Shown here: positions 9,171 through 18,104 of the stretch, piece after piece
Layout of the letters: the number at the start of each line of letters is the position of its first letter
How positions within the stretch are numbered: the stretch's first letter is position 1
Assembly (NCBI GenBank): GCA_001771065.1
Contig: MESQ01000050.1
Location: forward strand, 22,510-74,778
Reading direction: 5' to 3'
DNA from: Burkholderiales bacterium RIFOXYD12_FULL_59_19
GTDB taxonomy: Bacteria > Pseudomonadota > Gammaproteobacteria > Burkholderiales > Burkholderiaceae_C
Length of the DNA stretch: 52,269 nucleotides
Made by a program: the position numbers and the translations under genes
Notes under the pieces: model-generated
Seen by the model: only the letters and a program-made list of their open reading frames with translations
Told to the model about the DNA's origin: nothing
Database searches by the model: none

Positions 9171-11021
9171 TTATTTCTGTCCGCGATCAGCCTCTTTGGC
9201 CAGTGCCTCTTGCATCGCTTTCATTGGGTCAACTTCTGTTTCTGATGAGTCTTGTGGTGTTACGACCGGGGTGGCGCCGTCACCGGACGGGTCAAATCCG
9301 GGGGTCTCTTCAGACCCAAAGGACGGCTCTTCTGCAGGCATTTCCATCTGGGATTCCAACATCTCCATGACGGCTTCCTTACTCAGGCCTTTCTCGGTTG
9401 ACAAGTCGCCCACCACCAGTTTCGGAAACACGATGATGGTGACCAGCATGATCAGCAGCATGCCAATGAAGGCAATCGAGCCTTTGTAAATTTCGCTGGT
9501 GGTGACGGCCTTGATGGTTTCACCGGTGATGCGGTCCTTATAGTTGGACTTGGCTGCCACACTGCGCAGATAAAACAGTGCAAAGCCAAACGGTGGCGTC
9601 AGGAACGAGGTTTGCAGGTTCATGGCGATCATCACGCCGAACCAGATCATGGCGGTATCCGGCGTCATGCCGGGCACCAGGCCGGGTAGAATTTTCTCGG
9701 CTACAGGCGCCAGCAGCGGCACCACAATGAAGGCAATCTCGAAGAAGTCGATGAACATGCCCAAAAAGAACACCAGCAGGTTCACCACAACCAAAAAGCC
9801 CCAGCCGCCGCCCGGCATGTTGGTGAACAAGTGCTCCACCCAGATGTGGCCGTCAGCCGCATTGAAGGTGAAACTGAAGACGGTGGAACCGATCAGGATG
9901 AACATCACAAAGGTGGCCAGAGTGGCGGTGTTTTCCAGCGCTTGTGTCAGGGTGCTCTTGCTCAAACGGCGTTTACCCCCGGCCAGGATCAAGGCACCCA
10001 TGGCACCCATGGCGCCGCCTTCTGTCGGCGTGGCGATGCCCAGAAAAATGGTGCCGAGCACCAGAAAAATCAAAATCAGCGGCGGCATCAGTACAAAGGT
10101 TACCTGCTCGGCCAGACGCGACAAAAGCGCCATTTTGGTCACGCGGTTGATGATGGCCAGCACCAGCCCGGTGATCGAGGCCAGCGTCATCGACATGATG
10201 ACAATTTCATCCCTGGCCGAGGGTAGGGGGCGCTCCAGCCACTGCATCATCAGGCCGTCATGTACCTGCGACCAGGTGTAACCCACCACGGCGCAAATGA
10301 TGAATAGCACCAGTAGCGAGCGATGGCCAGAACTGCCACTGGCTTCGCGGTAAATACGTGCCTCTTCGGGCAGGGCGGGCACCAGGGCCGGTTTAAAAAT
10401 GGCGACCAGCACCACGAACAGCAAATAGACACCCACCAGCATCAAGCCTGGCAGCAAGGCGCCGGCATACATGTCGCCCACCGAGCGGCCCAACTGGTCG
10501 GCCAGCACGATCAGCACCAGTGACGGCGGAATGGCTTGCGCCAGCGTGCCCGAGGCGGTGATGGCGCCGGTGGCAATGACGCGGCTGTAGCCGTAGCGCA
10601 GCATGATGGGCAGTGAAATCAAACCCATCGAGATCACTGCAGCCGCCACCACGCCGGTGGTCGCTGCCAGCAGCGCACCGACCAAGATCACGGCAATGGC
10701 AAGGCCGCCACGCAACGGGCCGAACACCTGGCCCACGGTTTCGAGCAAATCCTCTGCCATGCCGCTGCGCTCCAGAATGATCCCCATAAATGTGAAAAAC
10801 GGGATCGCCAGCAGTGTGTCGTTTTGCATGATGCCAAAGACGCGCAGAGGCAGGGCCTGGAACAGCGAAGCCGGGAAGATGCCTGCCTCCATGCCGATAA
10901 AGCCAAAACCCAGTCCGGTAGCGGCCAATGCAAACGCGACCGGAAAGCCGCTGAGCAAAAACACAAACAACCCGGCGAACATCAGGGGTACAAACTGCTG
11001 TGCCAAAAAAGTGCTTTGCAT
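9171..11021 (-). CDS. dctM: TRAP transporter large permease, DctM family, with C-terminal extension
   Basis: 616 residues, much longer than the usual roughly 430 of DctM. This is the channel subunit that couples solute uptake to a sodium or proton gradient in the inner membrane. Typical features are an N-terminal LSGFPVAFAL, many membrane helices, and the family loops PPSLVLIVLAD and ATPTEGGAMGAMGAL. The extra length comes from an insertion around residues 215-300 with added membrane segments, and from a hydrophilic acidic tail of about 80 residues rich in E, S, P and D. It starts 1 bp after the dctQ stop. No binding-protein gene lies on this strand; the partner is probably one of the convergent dctP genes. 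Confidence 0.92.
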   Translation of the reverse strand: MQSTFLAQQFVPLMFAGLFVFLLSGFPVAFALAATGLGFGFIGMEAGIFPASLFQALPLRVFGIMQNDTLLAIPFFTFMGIILERSGMAEDLLETVGQVFGPLRGGLAIAVILVGALLAATTGVVAAAVISMGLISLPIMLRYGYSRVIATGAITASGTLAQAIPPSLVLIVLADQLGRSVGDMYAGALLPGLMLVGVYLLFVVLVAIFKPALVPALPEEARIYREASGSSGHRSLLVLFIICAVVGYTWSQVHDGLMMQWLERPLPSARDEIVIMSMTLASITGLVLAIINRVTKMALLSRLAEQVTFVLMPPLILIFLVLGTIFLGIATPTEGGAMGAMGALILAGGKRRLSKSTLTQALENTATLATFVMFILIGSTVFSFTFNAADGHIWVEHLFTNMPGGGWGFLVVVNLLVFFLGMFIDFFEIAFIVVPLLAPVAEKILPGLVPGMTPDTAMIWFGVMIAMNLQTSFLTPPFGFALFYLRSVAAKSNYKDRITGETIKAVTTSEIYKGSIAFIGMLLIMLVTIIVFPKLVVGDLSTEKGLSKEAVMEMLESQMEMPAEEPSFGSEETPGFDPSGDGATPVVTPQDSSETEVDPMKAMQEALAKEADRGQK

Positions 11022-11624
11022 TCAGTGTTCTCCCGCCAGTTTGCTTGCCGCGATGGCTTCGAGTTCCCTGAGTTCTCTTTCTTCGGGTGTGTCGCCTTCT
11101 TCGTGGCTCAGGACATCCGGGCCGCGACCGAATAGGAATGCAAAACGTTTGATGAGTTCGGACACCCCCTGTATCGCCAGCAGCGCAAAACCCATCGGAA
11201 TCAGGCCATAGACGGGCCAGCGAATCAAGCCGCCCGCGTTCTGCGACATTTCTCCCGATGCGAGCGCGTTGGTAAAAAGCGGCCATGCCAGCGCGACGGA
11301 CAAAATACAAAAGGGAAACAACACGCCCACGATGCCGACAACATCGATCCAGTTGCGGGTGCGCGCACTCAGGCGGGTGGCGATAAAGTCAATGCGGACA
11401 TGCGAATTCTTGAGGAATCCATAACCGGCACCCATCAGAAAAACGGCGGCAAACAGATACCATTGAATCTCAAGCAAACCGTTGGAGCTGACGTTGAAGA
11501 TTTTGCGCACAATGGCATTGCCGGCGCTGATCAGTGTTGTGGCCAGGATCAGCCACATGGTGAATTTGCCGACGCCGGTGGTGATCTTGTCGATCAGCCG
11601 GGACAAGGCGAGAAGTGGGGTCAT
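11022..11624 (-). CDS. dctQ: TRAP transporter small permease, DctQ family
   Basis: A 200-residue membrane protein with four hydrophobic segments and a charged C-terminus. DctQ anchors and stabilises DctM in the inner membrane. The pattern NAIVRKIFNVSSNGLLEIQW, with the later HVRIDF, is characteristic of the family. The longest open frame begins at 11828, but the ATG at 11624 has GGAG at the right distance and begins the first amphipathic segment. It stops directly before the dctM start, so the two are coupled. Confidence 0.9.
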   Translation of the reverse strand: MTPLLALSRLIDKITTGVGKFTMWLILATTLISAGNAIVRKIFNVSSNGLLEIQWYLFAAVFLMGAGYGFLKNSHVRIDFIATRLSARTRNWIDVVGIVGVLFPFCILSVALAWPLFTNALASGEMSQNAGGLIRWPVYGLIPMGFALLAIQGVSELIKRFAFLFGRGPDVLSHEEGDTPEERELRELEAIAASKLAGEH

Positions 11625-11764
11625 GGTGTCTCCATTGTTTGGATTTTGCGCAAGTAAACCAGGGTAATGGTTGATTGCAATTTTTTGGCCGTCGAAGTTT
11701 AGCGGTTTGCACCTAATCGACAACTGAAGAATTTTAGATGAGACGTGAAATATTTCTCTGGGGG

Positions 11765-12922
11765 TCAACCCGGGTCTGACCGCACAGGGGACATGATTGC
11801 TGCAGATTTTTTGCGACGGTAATCCCACCAGGGTAACACTTTGCGCAGTGACAGCACCTGGCCACTGTCCTGTGCCGTATAGCCTGAGATTGACGCAATT
11901 TTATCGCACCACGTCTGGGCTTGTAGCAGCTGTAGCAAGGCCAGGATGCCGGGTTGTGCCAGCGCCGATTTGAGGCACACCAGGTGGTAACGCTCCTCGG
12001 CCAGCGGCACAAAGTCCAGCCCGGCCTGCTGCGCCGCAGCCGCAATACCCAGGCCAACATCGCACTGACCCGCTGCCACCGCCTGGGCCACGGCGGCGTG
12101 TGATGGCTCAGTGTGGTCATAACCATTGATTTCGCCAGCCTTCCGTCCTGCCAGCGCCAGCAGTTCGTCCAACACCACGCGTGTGCCACTGCCCAGCGTG
12201 CGGTTGGCAAAACGGGCCCGGCGCAGCACCACGTCTTGCAAGCTGCGCAAACCCATCGGGTTGCCCCTTGCCACCATCAAGCCCTGGGTGCGCCGGGCAA
12301 ACCCAATGATCTTGTGTTGGCCCGGTTGCAGCAGCGGTTTGTAAGTGCGCTCGGTCAGAGTCTTTTTTCCAAGTCCTTGCAGGGTGTGAAAGCCGGCCAT
12401 GACGCAGCGGCCTTCGTTCAGGGCACGAATGGCATCCACGCTGCCGGTGAAGCGGATGTCCAGGTGCACCTGGCGGGGTTCATAGTCCGGCGCCAGCGCA
12501 TCACCACGCAGGGCATGCTCACGCAACGCCGACAGCGCATCGTCATGGCTGGCATACAGCGTGACCACATGCACGCTGTTGTCAAAGGCCAGTGCGTAGC
12601 TGCGTTCCAGTTCGGCGCGCAAGGCCTCGATTTGCGGGGCAAGTCGAGCCTGCGCCTGGCGCTCGGCCCACATCAGTTTGTTGCCGAATTCGGTCAGTAG
12701 AGCAGACTGGCCTTTTTCCCAGATGACCAACTCATTGCCAAGCTCGTTTTCCCAACGCTTGAGCTCACCCCAAACGTGGCGGTAGCTTAAACCCAGGGCA
12801 CGCGCACCTGCCGAAATGGAGCCTTGGCTGCTGACCGCTTGCAGCAAGTCGATCAAAGGGTTGCGCACCAGCGCCGGGCTGTTGTCTCTTGACAGGGTGT
12901 AGTGGAATTGAAGCCTATGCAC
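11765..12922 (-). CDS. HTH regulator with periplasmic-binding-protein-like sensor domain (tungstate/molybdate-type)
   Basis: 385 residues in two parts. Residues 20-85 are a ModE/LysR-like winged helix (GSISAGARALGLSYRHVWGE). Residues 100-360 resemble the cytoplasmic substrate-binding-like domain fused to such HTHs in the MolR/COG1910 group (GTRVVLDELLA, HAAVAQAVAAGQCDVGLG). It is divergent from tupBCA with a 126-bp gap, so it probably senses tungstate or a related oxyanion and controls that operon; this is inference. The start is GTG with no strong Shine-Dalgarno, and no in-frame ATG is better. It ends 140 bp before the dctQ start on the same strand. Confidence 0.82.
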   Translation of the reverse strand: MHRLQFHYTLSRDNSPALVRNPLIDLLQAVSSQGSISAGARALGLSYRHVWGELKRWENELGNELVIWEKGQSALLTEFGNKLMWAERQAQARLAPQIEALRAELERSYALAFDNSVHVVTLYASHDDALSALREHALRGDALAPDYEPRQVHLDIRFTGSVDAIRALNEGRCVMAGFHTLQGLGKKTLTERTYKPLLQPGQHKIIGFARRTQGLMVARGNPMGLRSLQDVVLRRARFANRTLGSGTRVVLDELLALAGRKAGEINGYDHTEPSHAAVAQAVAAGQCDVGLGIAAAAQQAGLDFVPLAEERYHLVCLKSALAQPGILALLQLLQAQTWCDKIASISGYTAQDSGQVLSLRKVLPWWDYRRKKSAAIMSPVRSDPG

Positions 12923-12963
12923 GGTGGTTCATATCGCCAGTAATTAGATCGGTGGCTACGATA
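12922..12963. promoter_or_regulatory. Possible operator between the HTH regulator and tupB
   Basis: The short divergent gap holds a direct repeat CGGTGG(T/C)T at 12922-12929 and 12950-12957, and an inverted pair TATCG (12932-12936) / CGATA (12959-12963). It does not look like the ModE palindrome at 24617. Short repeats like these can arise by chance. Confidence 0.25.
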
Positions 12964-13048
12964 CCGCAAATCAAAAAAGTCCCCAACGCCCCTGTGATCT
13001 GACGACCATCGCCGCTGGGGCGCGACTGCTACAAATGCTTCAACAAAC

Positions 13049-13789
13049 TTGACTACTTTTACCGAAAGCGCCTCGACGGCGCTGCAACTTATCACCAGCA
13101 TGGACGCCGAGCTGCTCGCGATTGTGGGCCGTTCCTTGTCCGTGAGTGCCACCGCCTGCGCGCTGGCTTGCAGCCTCGGGCTGGTGCTGGGCGCCTGGCT
13201 GGGGGTTGCGCGTTTTGCCGGGCGCGGTGTCGTGCTGACGCTGCTCAACACGTTTTTGGCCGTGCCCTCGGTGGTGGTAGGCCTGGTCATTTACTTGCTG
13301 CTGTCGCGCACCGGGCCGCTGGGCTTTTTGGGTTGGATGTTCAGCTTCAAGTCCATGGTGATTGCGCAGGCGGTGCTGGTGCTGCCGGTGGTCACGGCCC
13401 TGACGCGCCAGGCGGTGGAAGACGCCCAAAATTTGCACGGCGAACAATTGCAGTCGCTGGGTGCCCGCCCGCTGATGCGCAGTCTGCTGCTGGCCTGGGA
13501 TGAGCGTTATGCACTGCTTACGGTGCTGATTGCCTCCTTTGGCCGCGCTGTGTCGGAAGTCGGCGCGGTGATGATTGTGGGCGGCAACATCGACGGTTTT
13601 ACCCGCGTCATGACCACCGCCATTGCCCTGGAAACCAGCAAGGGTGACCTGCCGTTGGCCCTGGGCCTGGGGCTGATCTTGCTCGGCGTGGTGCTGTTGC
13701 TCAATGTGTTGATTGCCGCGGTGCGGCGTTGGCGCGAGCACCAGGAAAACGGTGTTGACCCCAGCGTGGCGTTGGGGGTGTCGGTTTGA
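13049..13789 (+). CDS. tupB: Tungstate ABC transporter permease
   Basis: A 246-residue inner-membrane permease with five to six helices. The family-typical stretch TFLAVPSVVVGLVIYLLLSR and the EAA-like loop SLGARPLMRSLLLAWDERYA are present; FGRAVSEVGAVMIVGGNIDG is conserved in TupB. It pairs with TupC and TupA to import tungstate (WO4). The TTG at 13049 is taken as start because TupB homologues have about 20 residues before the DAELLAI region; an ATG at 13100 is the alternative. The stop overlaps the tupC start by 4 bp. Confidence 0.88.
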   Translation: MTTFTESASTALQLITSMDAELLAIVGRSLSVSATACALACSLGLVLGAWLGVARFAGRGVVLTLLNTFLAVPSVVVGLVIYLLLSRTGPLGFLGWMFSFKSMVIAQAVLVLPVVTALTRQAVEDAQNLHGEQLQSLGARPLMRSLLLAWDERYALLTVLIASFGRAVSEVGAVMIVGGNIDGFTRVMTTAIALETSKGDLPLALGLGLILLGVVLLLNVLIAAVRRWREHQENGVDPSVALGVSV

Positions 13790-14577
13790 AGCCCGCGAAT
13801 GTGATGGACCCTGATCTGGCCGGGTTTTTGGATGTGCCGGGCGCAGCGCCGTCTTTGACACAGCGGGTATTTGCCCTGCAAGCGGCCAGCGTGCATTTCG
13901 GTCACCCGTCGCGCGCTGTGCACGCGCTGTCCGACGTCAGCCTGAAGATTCACGCGGGTGAGCGGGTGGCGCTGGTGGGCGCCAACGGCTGCGGCAAAAG
14001 CACTTTGCTGCGCCTGTTGCACGGGCTGACCCAGCCAACATCGGGCCAAATCCACAGCGAAGCGACCCTGCGCCAGGCCATGCTGTTTCAAAAACCGCAT
14101 CTGATGCGCCTGTCGGTACAGGTCAACATTGCTCTCGGGCTGTGGCTGCAAGGCACCGCCTGGCGCTTGGCCAAGGCGCAGGCCCTGGCGGCGCTGGTCA
14201 AAGTGGGTTTAATGGATCTGGCGCAGCGCAACGCGCGCCAGCTCTCGGGGGGCCAGCAGCAGCGCGTGGCCATGGCGCGGGCCTGGGCCTTGCAGCCGCA
14301 GGTGCTGCTGCTCGACGAGCCCACCGCCAGTCTGGACCCCCACGCCAAGCGTGAAGTGGAGACGCTGATTGAATCCTTTGCCAGTGGTTCTGAGGCCATG
14401 ACGCTTGTTTTTGCCAGCCACAACCTGGGTCAGGTCAAGCGCCTGGCAAGTCGGGTGATTTACCTGGAGCACGGCCGTGTGCTGGCCGATTTACCGGTGG
14501 ATGTTTTTTTTAGCGGACCCCTGCTGCAACAGCAGTACCCGGCGGCCCATTTGTTTGTCAAAGGAGAACTTGTATGA
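13786..14577 (+). CDS. tupC: Tungstate ABC transporter ATP-binding protein
   Basis: A 263-residue ABC ATPase that powers tungstate uptake through TupB. Walker A GANGCGKST is near residue 65, the signature is LSGGQQQRVAMARA, and Walker B is LLLDEPTASLD. It lacks the C-terminal TOBE domain found in ModC (22027). The TTG start at 13786 overlaps the tupB stop (TTGA); an ATG at 13804 is possible. Its stop overlaps the tupA ATG (ATGA), so tupB-tupC-tupA form one coupled operon. Confidence 0.9.
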   Translation: MKPANVMDPDLAGFLDVPGAAPSLTQRVFALQAASVHFGHPSRAVHALSDVSLKIHAGERVALVGANGCGKSTLLRLLHGLTQPTSGQIHSEATLRQAMLFQKPHLMRLSVQVNIALGLWLQGTAWRLAKAQALAALVKVGLMDLAQRNARQLSGGQQQRVAMARAWALQPQVLLLDEPTASLDPHAKREVETLIESFASGSEAMTLVFASHNLGQVKRLASRVIYLEHGRVLADLPVDVFFSGPLLQQQYPAAHLFVKGELV

Positions 14578-15422
14578 AAACCGTGAAATCTTTTAATTTT
14601 TTCCAAGCGCACACCCGCCTGAAGTGGGTGCAACTCACGGCCATGGCGTTCGCCTGTCTTGGGGCTTCGCTGAGTGTGCAGGCGCAGTCGATTGTGGTGG
14701 CGTCAACCACCTCGACTGAGCAGTCAGGCCTGTTTTCTGTGCTGCTGCCCGAGTTCAAAAAAGCCAATGGCATTGACGTGAAGGTGGTCGCCCTGGGCAC
14801 TGGCCAGGCCATCGACATGGGCCGCCGTGGTGATGCCGACGTGCTGTTTGTGCACGACAAGGTGGCCGAAGAAAAAGTGGTGGCCGAGGGCTTTGCCGTC
14901 AAACGTATCGAGGTCATGTACAACGACTTTGTGGTAATCGGCCCGGCCAGTGATCCGCTTAAGGTCAAAGGCAATGACGTGGTGGAAGCACTCAAAAAGA
15001 TCTCGGCAGCCAATGGCCCGTTTATCTCGCGCGGCGACAAGAGTGGTACCCATGCCGCAGAGCTGCGCTTTTGGAAAATGGCCGACCTGGCCGACAAGCA
15101 GGGCAGCGGTTACAAGGCCTGCGGCTGCGGCATGGGCCCGGCGCTCAACATGGCTTCCAGCTCAGAAGCCTATGTGCTGACCGACCGCGGTACCTGGCTC
15201 AACTTCAAGAACCGGGGCGACCTGAAGGTGCTGGTCGAAGGCGACAAGCGCCTTTTTAACCAATACGGTGTGATGCTGGTCAACCCCGTCAAACACCCGC
15301 ATGTGAAGGTGGCAGAGGGTCAGAAATTTGTCGACTGGGTGAGCGGCAGCGCCGGGCAAGCGTCGATTGCGAGCTACAAAATTGGCGGCGAGCAGCTGTT
15401 TTTCCCGAATGCAGTGAAGTAA
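14574..15422 (+). CDS. tupA: Tungstate-binding periplasmic protein
   Basis: 282 residues with a signal peptide ending near ASLSVQAQS (residue 38). The mature start, VASTTSTEQSGLFSVLLPEF, with TTS oxyanion-binding residues, is the TupA hallmark; GTGQAIDMGRRGDADVLFVH follows. TupA binds tungstate very tightly and discriminates it from molybdate. It is the last gene of tupBCA. A decayed copy of this gene lies 3 kb downstream at 18105-18501. Confidence 0.93.
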   Translation: MKTVKSFNFFQAHTRLKWVQLTAMAFACLGASLSVQAQSIVVASTTSTEQSGLFSVLLPEFKKANGIDVKVVALGTGQAIDMGRRGDADVLFVHDKVAEEKVVAEGFAVKRIEVMYNDFVVIGPASDPLKVKGNDVVEALKKISAANGPFISRGDKSGTHAAELRFWKMADLADKQGSGYKACGCGMGPALNMASSSEAYVLTDRGTWLNFKNRGDLKVLVEGDKRLFNQYGVMLVNPVKHPHVKVAEGQKFVDWVSGSAGQASIASYKIGGEQLFFPNAVK

Positions 15423-15507
15423 GGGATTGACGATCTCATCTGCTGGGGTGCGACTCAAAGGATGTGGGTGAGATGCCGGACCAAAGGATGCATCACGGTG
15501 CTTACCC

Positions 15508-15597
15508 AATCAGCCGGGCGATGCGCTTTGCTACGTGTCCCCCGTCCGCTGCGCGGACTCCGCCTTGACCTCCGCAAAGCGCATCACCCGACTGATT
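15508..15597. repeat. Long imperfect inverted repeat with nested hairpin
   Basis: Arms of 24 nt, 15508-15531 and 15574-15597, match at 22 of 24 positions (core GATGCGCTTTGC / GCAAAGCGCATC). Inside the 42-nt loop lies a second perfect hairpin, GTCCGC-TGC-GCGGAC (15544-15558). It sits in the 288-bp non-coding gap where tupA and the DUF779 gene converge. It may be a dispersed repeat of the species, a strong transcription barrier, or both. One-sided flanking sequence (15633-15660) contains GCGAAGCGCAATCCGGGA, typical of low-complexity intergenic repeats. Confidence 0.7.
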
Positions 15598-15710
15598 TCA
15601 TGCGCTGGTGGGTCGACCAGTACGTAGCCCAATGGGATGGAGCGAAGCGCAATCCGGGAACACGAACCATCGTCCGGCCATTCCTTCAGGGCGGTGCTGG
15701 CTATTTCTTC

Positions 15711-16094
15711 CTACGCGTTGGCCGGGCCAGCCGGTTCTGCGTCCAGTTCAGCCAACTCCAAAACTGTAAACACCCTTGACCGGGTGTGAAACGCCTTGCC
15801 CTCGGGGCCTTCCAGTGAGAAAGTGCCGCCATGGCCTTCAATCACGTCGATGATCAGTTGGGTGTGTTTCCAATACGCGTATTGCGCTTTGCCGATGTAG
15901 AACGGGCAGCGGCCGACATCGCCCAGGTACACATCGCCCGCACCCATGGTGATCTCGCCGGGCAGGTAACAGTTGGCTGCGCTGTTGTCGCAGCAGCCAC
16001 CCGACTGGTGAAACATCAGGTCTGGCCCGTGGATTGTTTTGAGATGGGCAATGAGTTCGAGTGCGGCCGGTGTGGCGATGACTTTTTCAACCAT
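15711..16094 (-). CDS. DUF779 family protein
   Basis: A 127-residue protein. DUF779 proteins are nearly always encoded beside NAD-dependent acetaldehyde dehydrogenases; their biochemical role is not established. Conserved cysteines and histidines (FHQSGGCCDNS, GDVGRCPFYIG) suggest metal binding. The ATG at 16094 follows AAGGAG; the longer frame to 16205 is not supported. It follows the aldehyde dehydrogenase by 144 bp on the same strand, so it is probably part of that transcript. Confidence 0.9.
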   Translation of the reverse strand: MVEKVIATPAALELIAHLKTIHGPDLMFHQSGGCCDNSAANCYLPGEITMGAGDVYLGDVGRCPFYIGKAQYAYWKHTQLIIDVIEGHGGTFSLEGPEGKAFHTRSRVFTVLELAELDAEPAGPANA

Positions 16095-16238
16095 GCTTGG
16101 CTCCTTGGTAAGTGAAGTCTCGTCGGTAGGCGCAGCGCCATGGTCGGATCGGGCGGCCACCTCATACTGGGGTACCAGAAATCCGTGACCGCCCAATCCG
16201 GCCACGGCGCCGGAGCGTTGGTGGCGTGAGCCTGTTTA

Positions 16239-17759
16239 TCAGAAAAAGCCGAGTTTGCTTTCGCTGTAGCTGACCAACAGGTTCTTGGTTTGCTGGTAGT
16301 GGTCGAGCATGACCTTGTGGGTCTCGCGGCCAATGCCCGATTCCTTGTAGCCACCGAAAGCCGCGTGAGCGGGGTAGGCGTGGTAGCAGTTGGTCCAGAC
16401 CCTACCGGCCTTGATGGCGCGGCCCATGCGGTAGGCGACGTTGCCGTTGCGGCTCCAGACGCCGGCACCCAGGCCGTAGAGCGTGTCGTTGGCAATGGCC
16501 AGCGCGTCGGCTTCGTCCTTGAAGGTGGTCACGGCCAGCACCGGGCCGAAGATTTCTTCCTGGAAGATGCGCATTTTGTTGTGGCCCTTGAACAGGGTCG
16601 GCTGCACGTAGTAGCCGCCGACCAGGTCGCCTTCCATCTGGGCTTGTTCGCCACCAATCAGCACTTGCGCGCCTTCCTGCTTGCCCAGGTCGAGGTAGGA
16701 CAAAATTTTTGTCAGTTGCTCTTTGGAGGCCTGGGCGCCGATCATGGTGTTGGTATCGAGCGGGTTGCCCTGCACAATGGCCGCCACGCGTTTGAGGACA
16801 CGTTCCATGAAGGCGTCGTAAATGCTTTCCTGAATCAGGGCGCGGCTGGGGCAGGTGCACACCTCGCCCTGGTTGAAGGCAAACAGCACCAGGCCTTCGA
16901 TGGCTTTGTCCAGAAAACAGTCGTCCTTGTCCATGATGTCGGCAAAGAACACGTTGGGTGATTTGCCGCCAAGTTCCAGCGTGGCCGGGATCAGGTTGTT
17001 GGCGGCGGCCTGGGCAATCAACCGGCCCGTGCTGGTGGAGCCGGTAAAGGCAATTTTGGCAATGCGCTTGCTGGTGGCCAGCGGCATGCCGGCCTCACGG
17101 CCATAACCATTAACGATGTTGAGCACACCGGGTGGCAGCAGATCGGCAATGAGTTCGGCCATGATCAAAATGCTGATGGGCGTGGATTCGGCGGGTTTCA
17201 ACACCACGCAGTTGCCCGCGCCAATGGCAGGAGCCAGTTTCCAGGCGGCCATCAGAATCGGGAAGTTCCAGGGAATGATCTGACCGACCACACCCAGCGG
17301 TTCCTGGATATGGTAGGCCACGGTGTTTTCGTCAATGTTGCTCAAGGCGCCTTCCTGCGCACGCACACAACCGGCGAAGTAGCGGAAGTGGTCGATGGTC
17401 AGTGGAATGTCGGCGGCCATAGTTTCGCGGATGGGTTTGCCGTTGTCGACGGTTTCGGCGTAGGCCAGCAGTTCCAGGTTGGCTTCCAGTCGGTCGGCAA
17501 TTCTGAGCAGCACGTTGGCGCGGTCGGCGGCGGCGGTTTTACCCCAGGCGTCGGCGGCCGCGTGGGCGGCATCGAGTGCCAGTTCAACGTCTTCAGCTGT
17601 CGAGCGGGCGGCCTGGGTGAAGACTTTGCCGGTGGTGGGGGTGATGACATCAAAGTACTGGCCTTTGACGGGGGCGACAAACTTGCCGCCAATGAAGTTG
17701 TTGTATTGGGCCTTGAAAGCAATTTTTGCGTCGCTGGTGCCGGGTGCTGCGTAAATCAT
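16239..17759 (-). CDS. NAD-dependent aldehyde dehydrogenase (acetaldehyde dehydrogenase type)
   Basis: 506 residues, full length for the ExaC/AldB/AcoD group that oxidises acetaldehyde and other short aldehydes to acids with NAD. The NAD-binding GSTSTG is near residue 240, ELGGKSPNV supplies the general-base Glu, and the catalytic Cys is in [11 protein letters not shown] near residue 300. The adjoining Cys is usual in this group. The ATG at 17759 follows AAGGA. A DUF779 gene follows, typical of acetaldehyde dehydrogenases in ethanol or acetoin breakdown. A sigma-54-like promoter lies about 55 bp upstream. Confidence 0.95.
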   Translation of the reverse strand: MIYAAPGTSDAKIAFKAQYNNFIGGKFVAPVKGQYFDVITPTTGKVFTQAARSTAEDVELALDAAHAAADAWGKTAAADRANVLLRIADRLEANLELLAYAETVDNGKPIRETMAADIPLTIDHFRYFAGCVRAQEGALSNIDENTVAYHIQEPLGVVGQIIPWNFPILMAAWKLAPAIGAGNCVVLKPAESTPISILIMAELIADLLPPGVLNIVNGYGREAGMPLATSKRIAKIAFTGSTSTGRLIAQAAANNLIPATLELGGKSPNVFFADIMDKDDCFLDKAIEGLVLFAFNQGEVCTCPSRALIQESIYDAFMERVLKRVAAIVQGNPLDTNTMIGAQASKEQLTKILSYLDLGKQEGAQVLIGGEQAQMEGDLVGGYYVQPTLFKGHNKMRIFQEEIFGPVLAVTTFKDEADALAIANDTLYGLGAGVWSRNGNVAYRMGRAIKAGRVWTNCYHAYPAHAAFGGYKESGIGRETHKVMLDHYQQTKNLLVSYSESKLGFF

Positions 17760-17814
17760 CGTGAATCCTTTTTGTGTGCTTGATTGAAAATTTCCCTCGC
17801 GGGCAGTGCTATCT

Positions 17815-17831
17815 ATCAAGTCGCGTGCCAA
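17815..17831 (-). promoter_or_regulatory. Sigma-54 (-24/-12) promoter of the aldehyde dehydrogenase
   Basis: Minus strand reads TTGGCACGCGACTTGAT; the RpoN consensus is YTGGCACGNNNNTTGCW. The -24 half is perfect, and the -12 half has one change (GA for GC). The expected start of transcription is near 17805, giving a leader of about 45 nt to the ATG at 17759. Acetaldehyde dehydrogenases of this type are often driven by AcoR-like sigma-54 activators. Confidence 0.6.
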
Positions 17832-17918
17832 GTCGGTTGTTGATCAATATCGTGTTGATTCATAAAGACTTTTCTTATGCTTAGGGGTGCATGTCCGACG
17901 TTTCAGTGTGGCGATGTG

Positions 17919-17942
17919 TGTCACCTGTCTCAAATCGTGACA
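17919..17942. promoter_or_regulatory. Inverted repeat, candidate enhancer for the aldehyde dehydrogenase promoter
   Basis: TGTCAC-N12-GTGACA, with a second overlapping pair CTGTC-N9-GACAG. It lies about 100 bp upstream of the -24/-12 element, the usual distance for an enhancer-binding protein site. The cognate activator is not identified. Confidence 0.45.
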
Positions 17943-18104
17943 GCTGGTCTGTACCTGCTCTATGCACAGCGTTTCATATCACTGGGAATAGCGCTGCTGC
18001 CTACCATTGCGGCATTCAAAATGACCAAGAGCAGACACCAGTCTGTCCAGGAGACACCGTGCGAACATCCCTAACCGCCCTGGTTTTGCGTCAGGCCCGC
18101 CAGC

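Larger units (their letters stand above)
17760..18104. other. Regulatory region upstream of the aldehyde dehydrogenase
   Basis: 345 bp with no gene. It contains the minus-strand -24/-12 element (17815-17831) and, about 100 bp upstream of it, the inverted repeat at 17919-17942. The part near 18000-18104 shows no recognisable coding sequence and ends where the tupA-like remnant begins. Confidence 0.6.

Noticed and set aside
13040..13861. Minus-strand ORF of 273 aa opposite tupB
   Set aside because: Low-complexity H/Q/R-rich translation; tupB is well supported.
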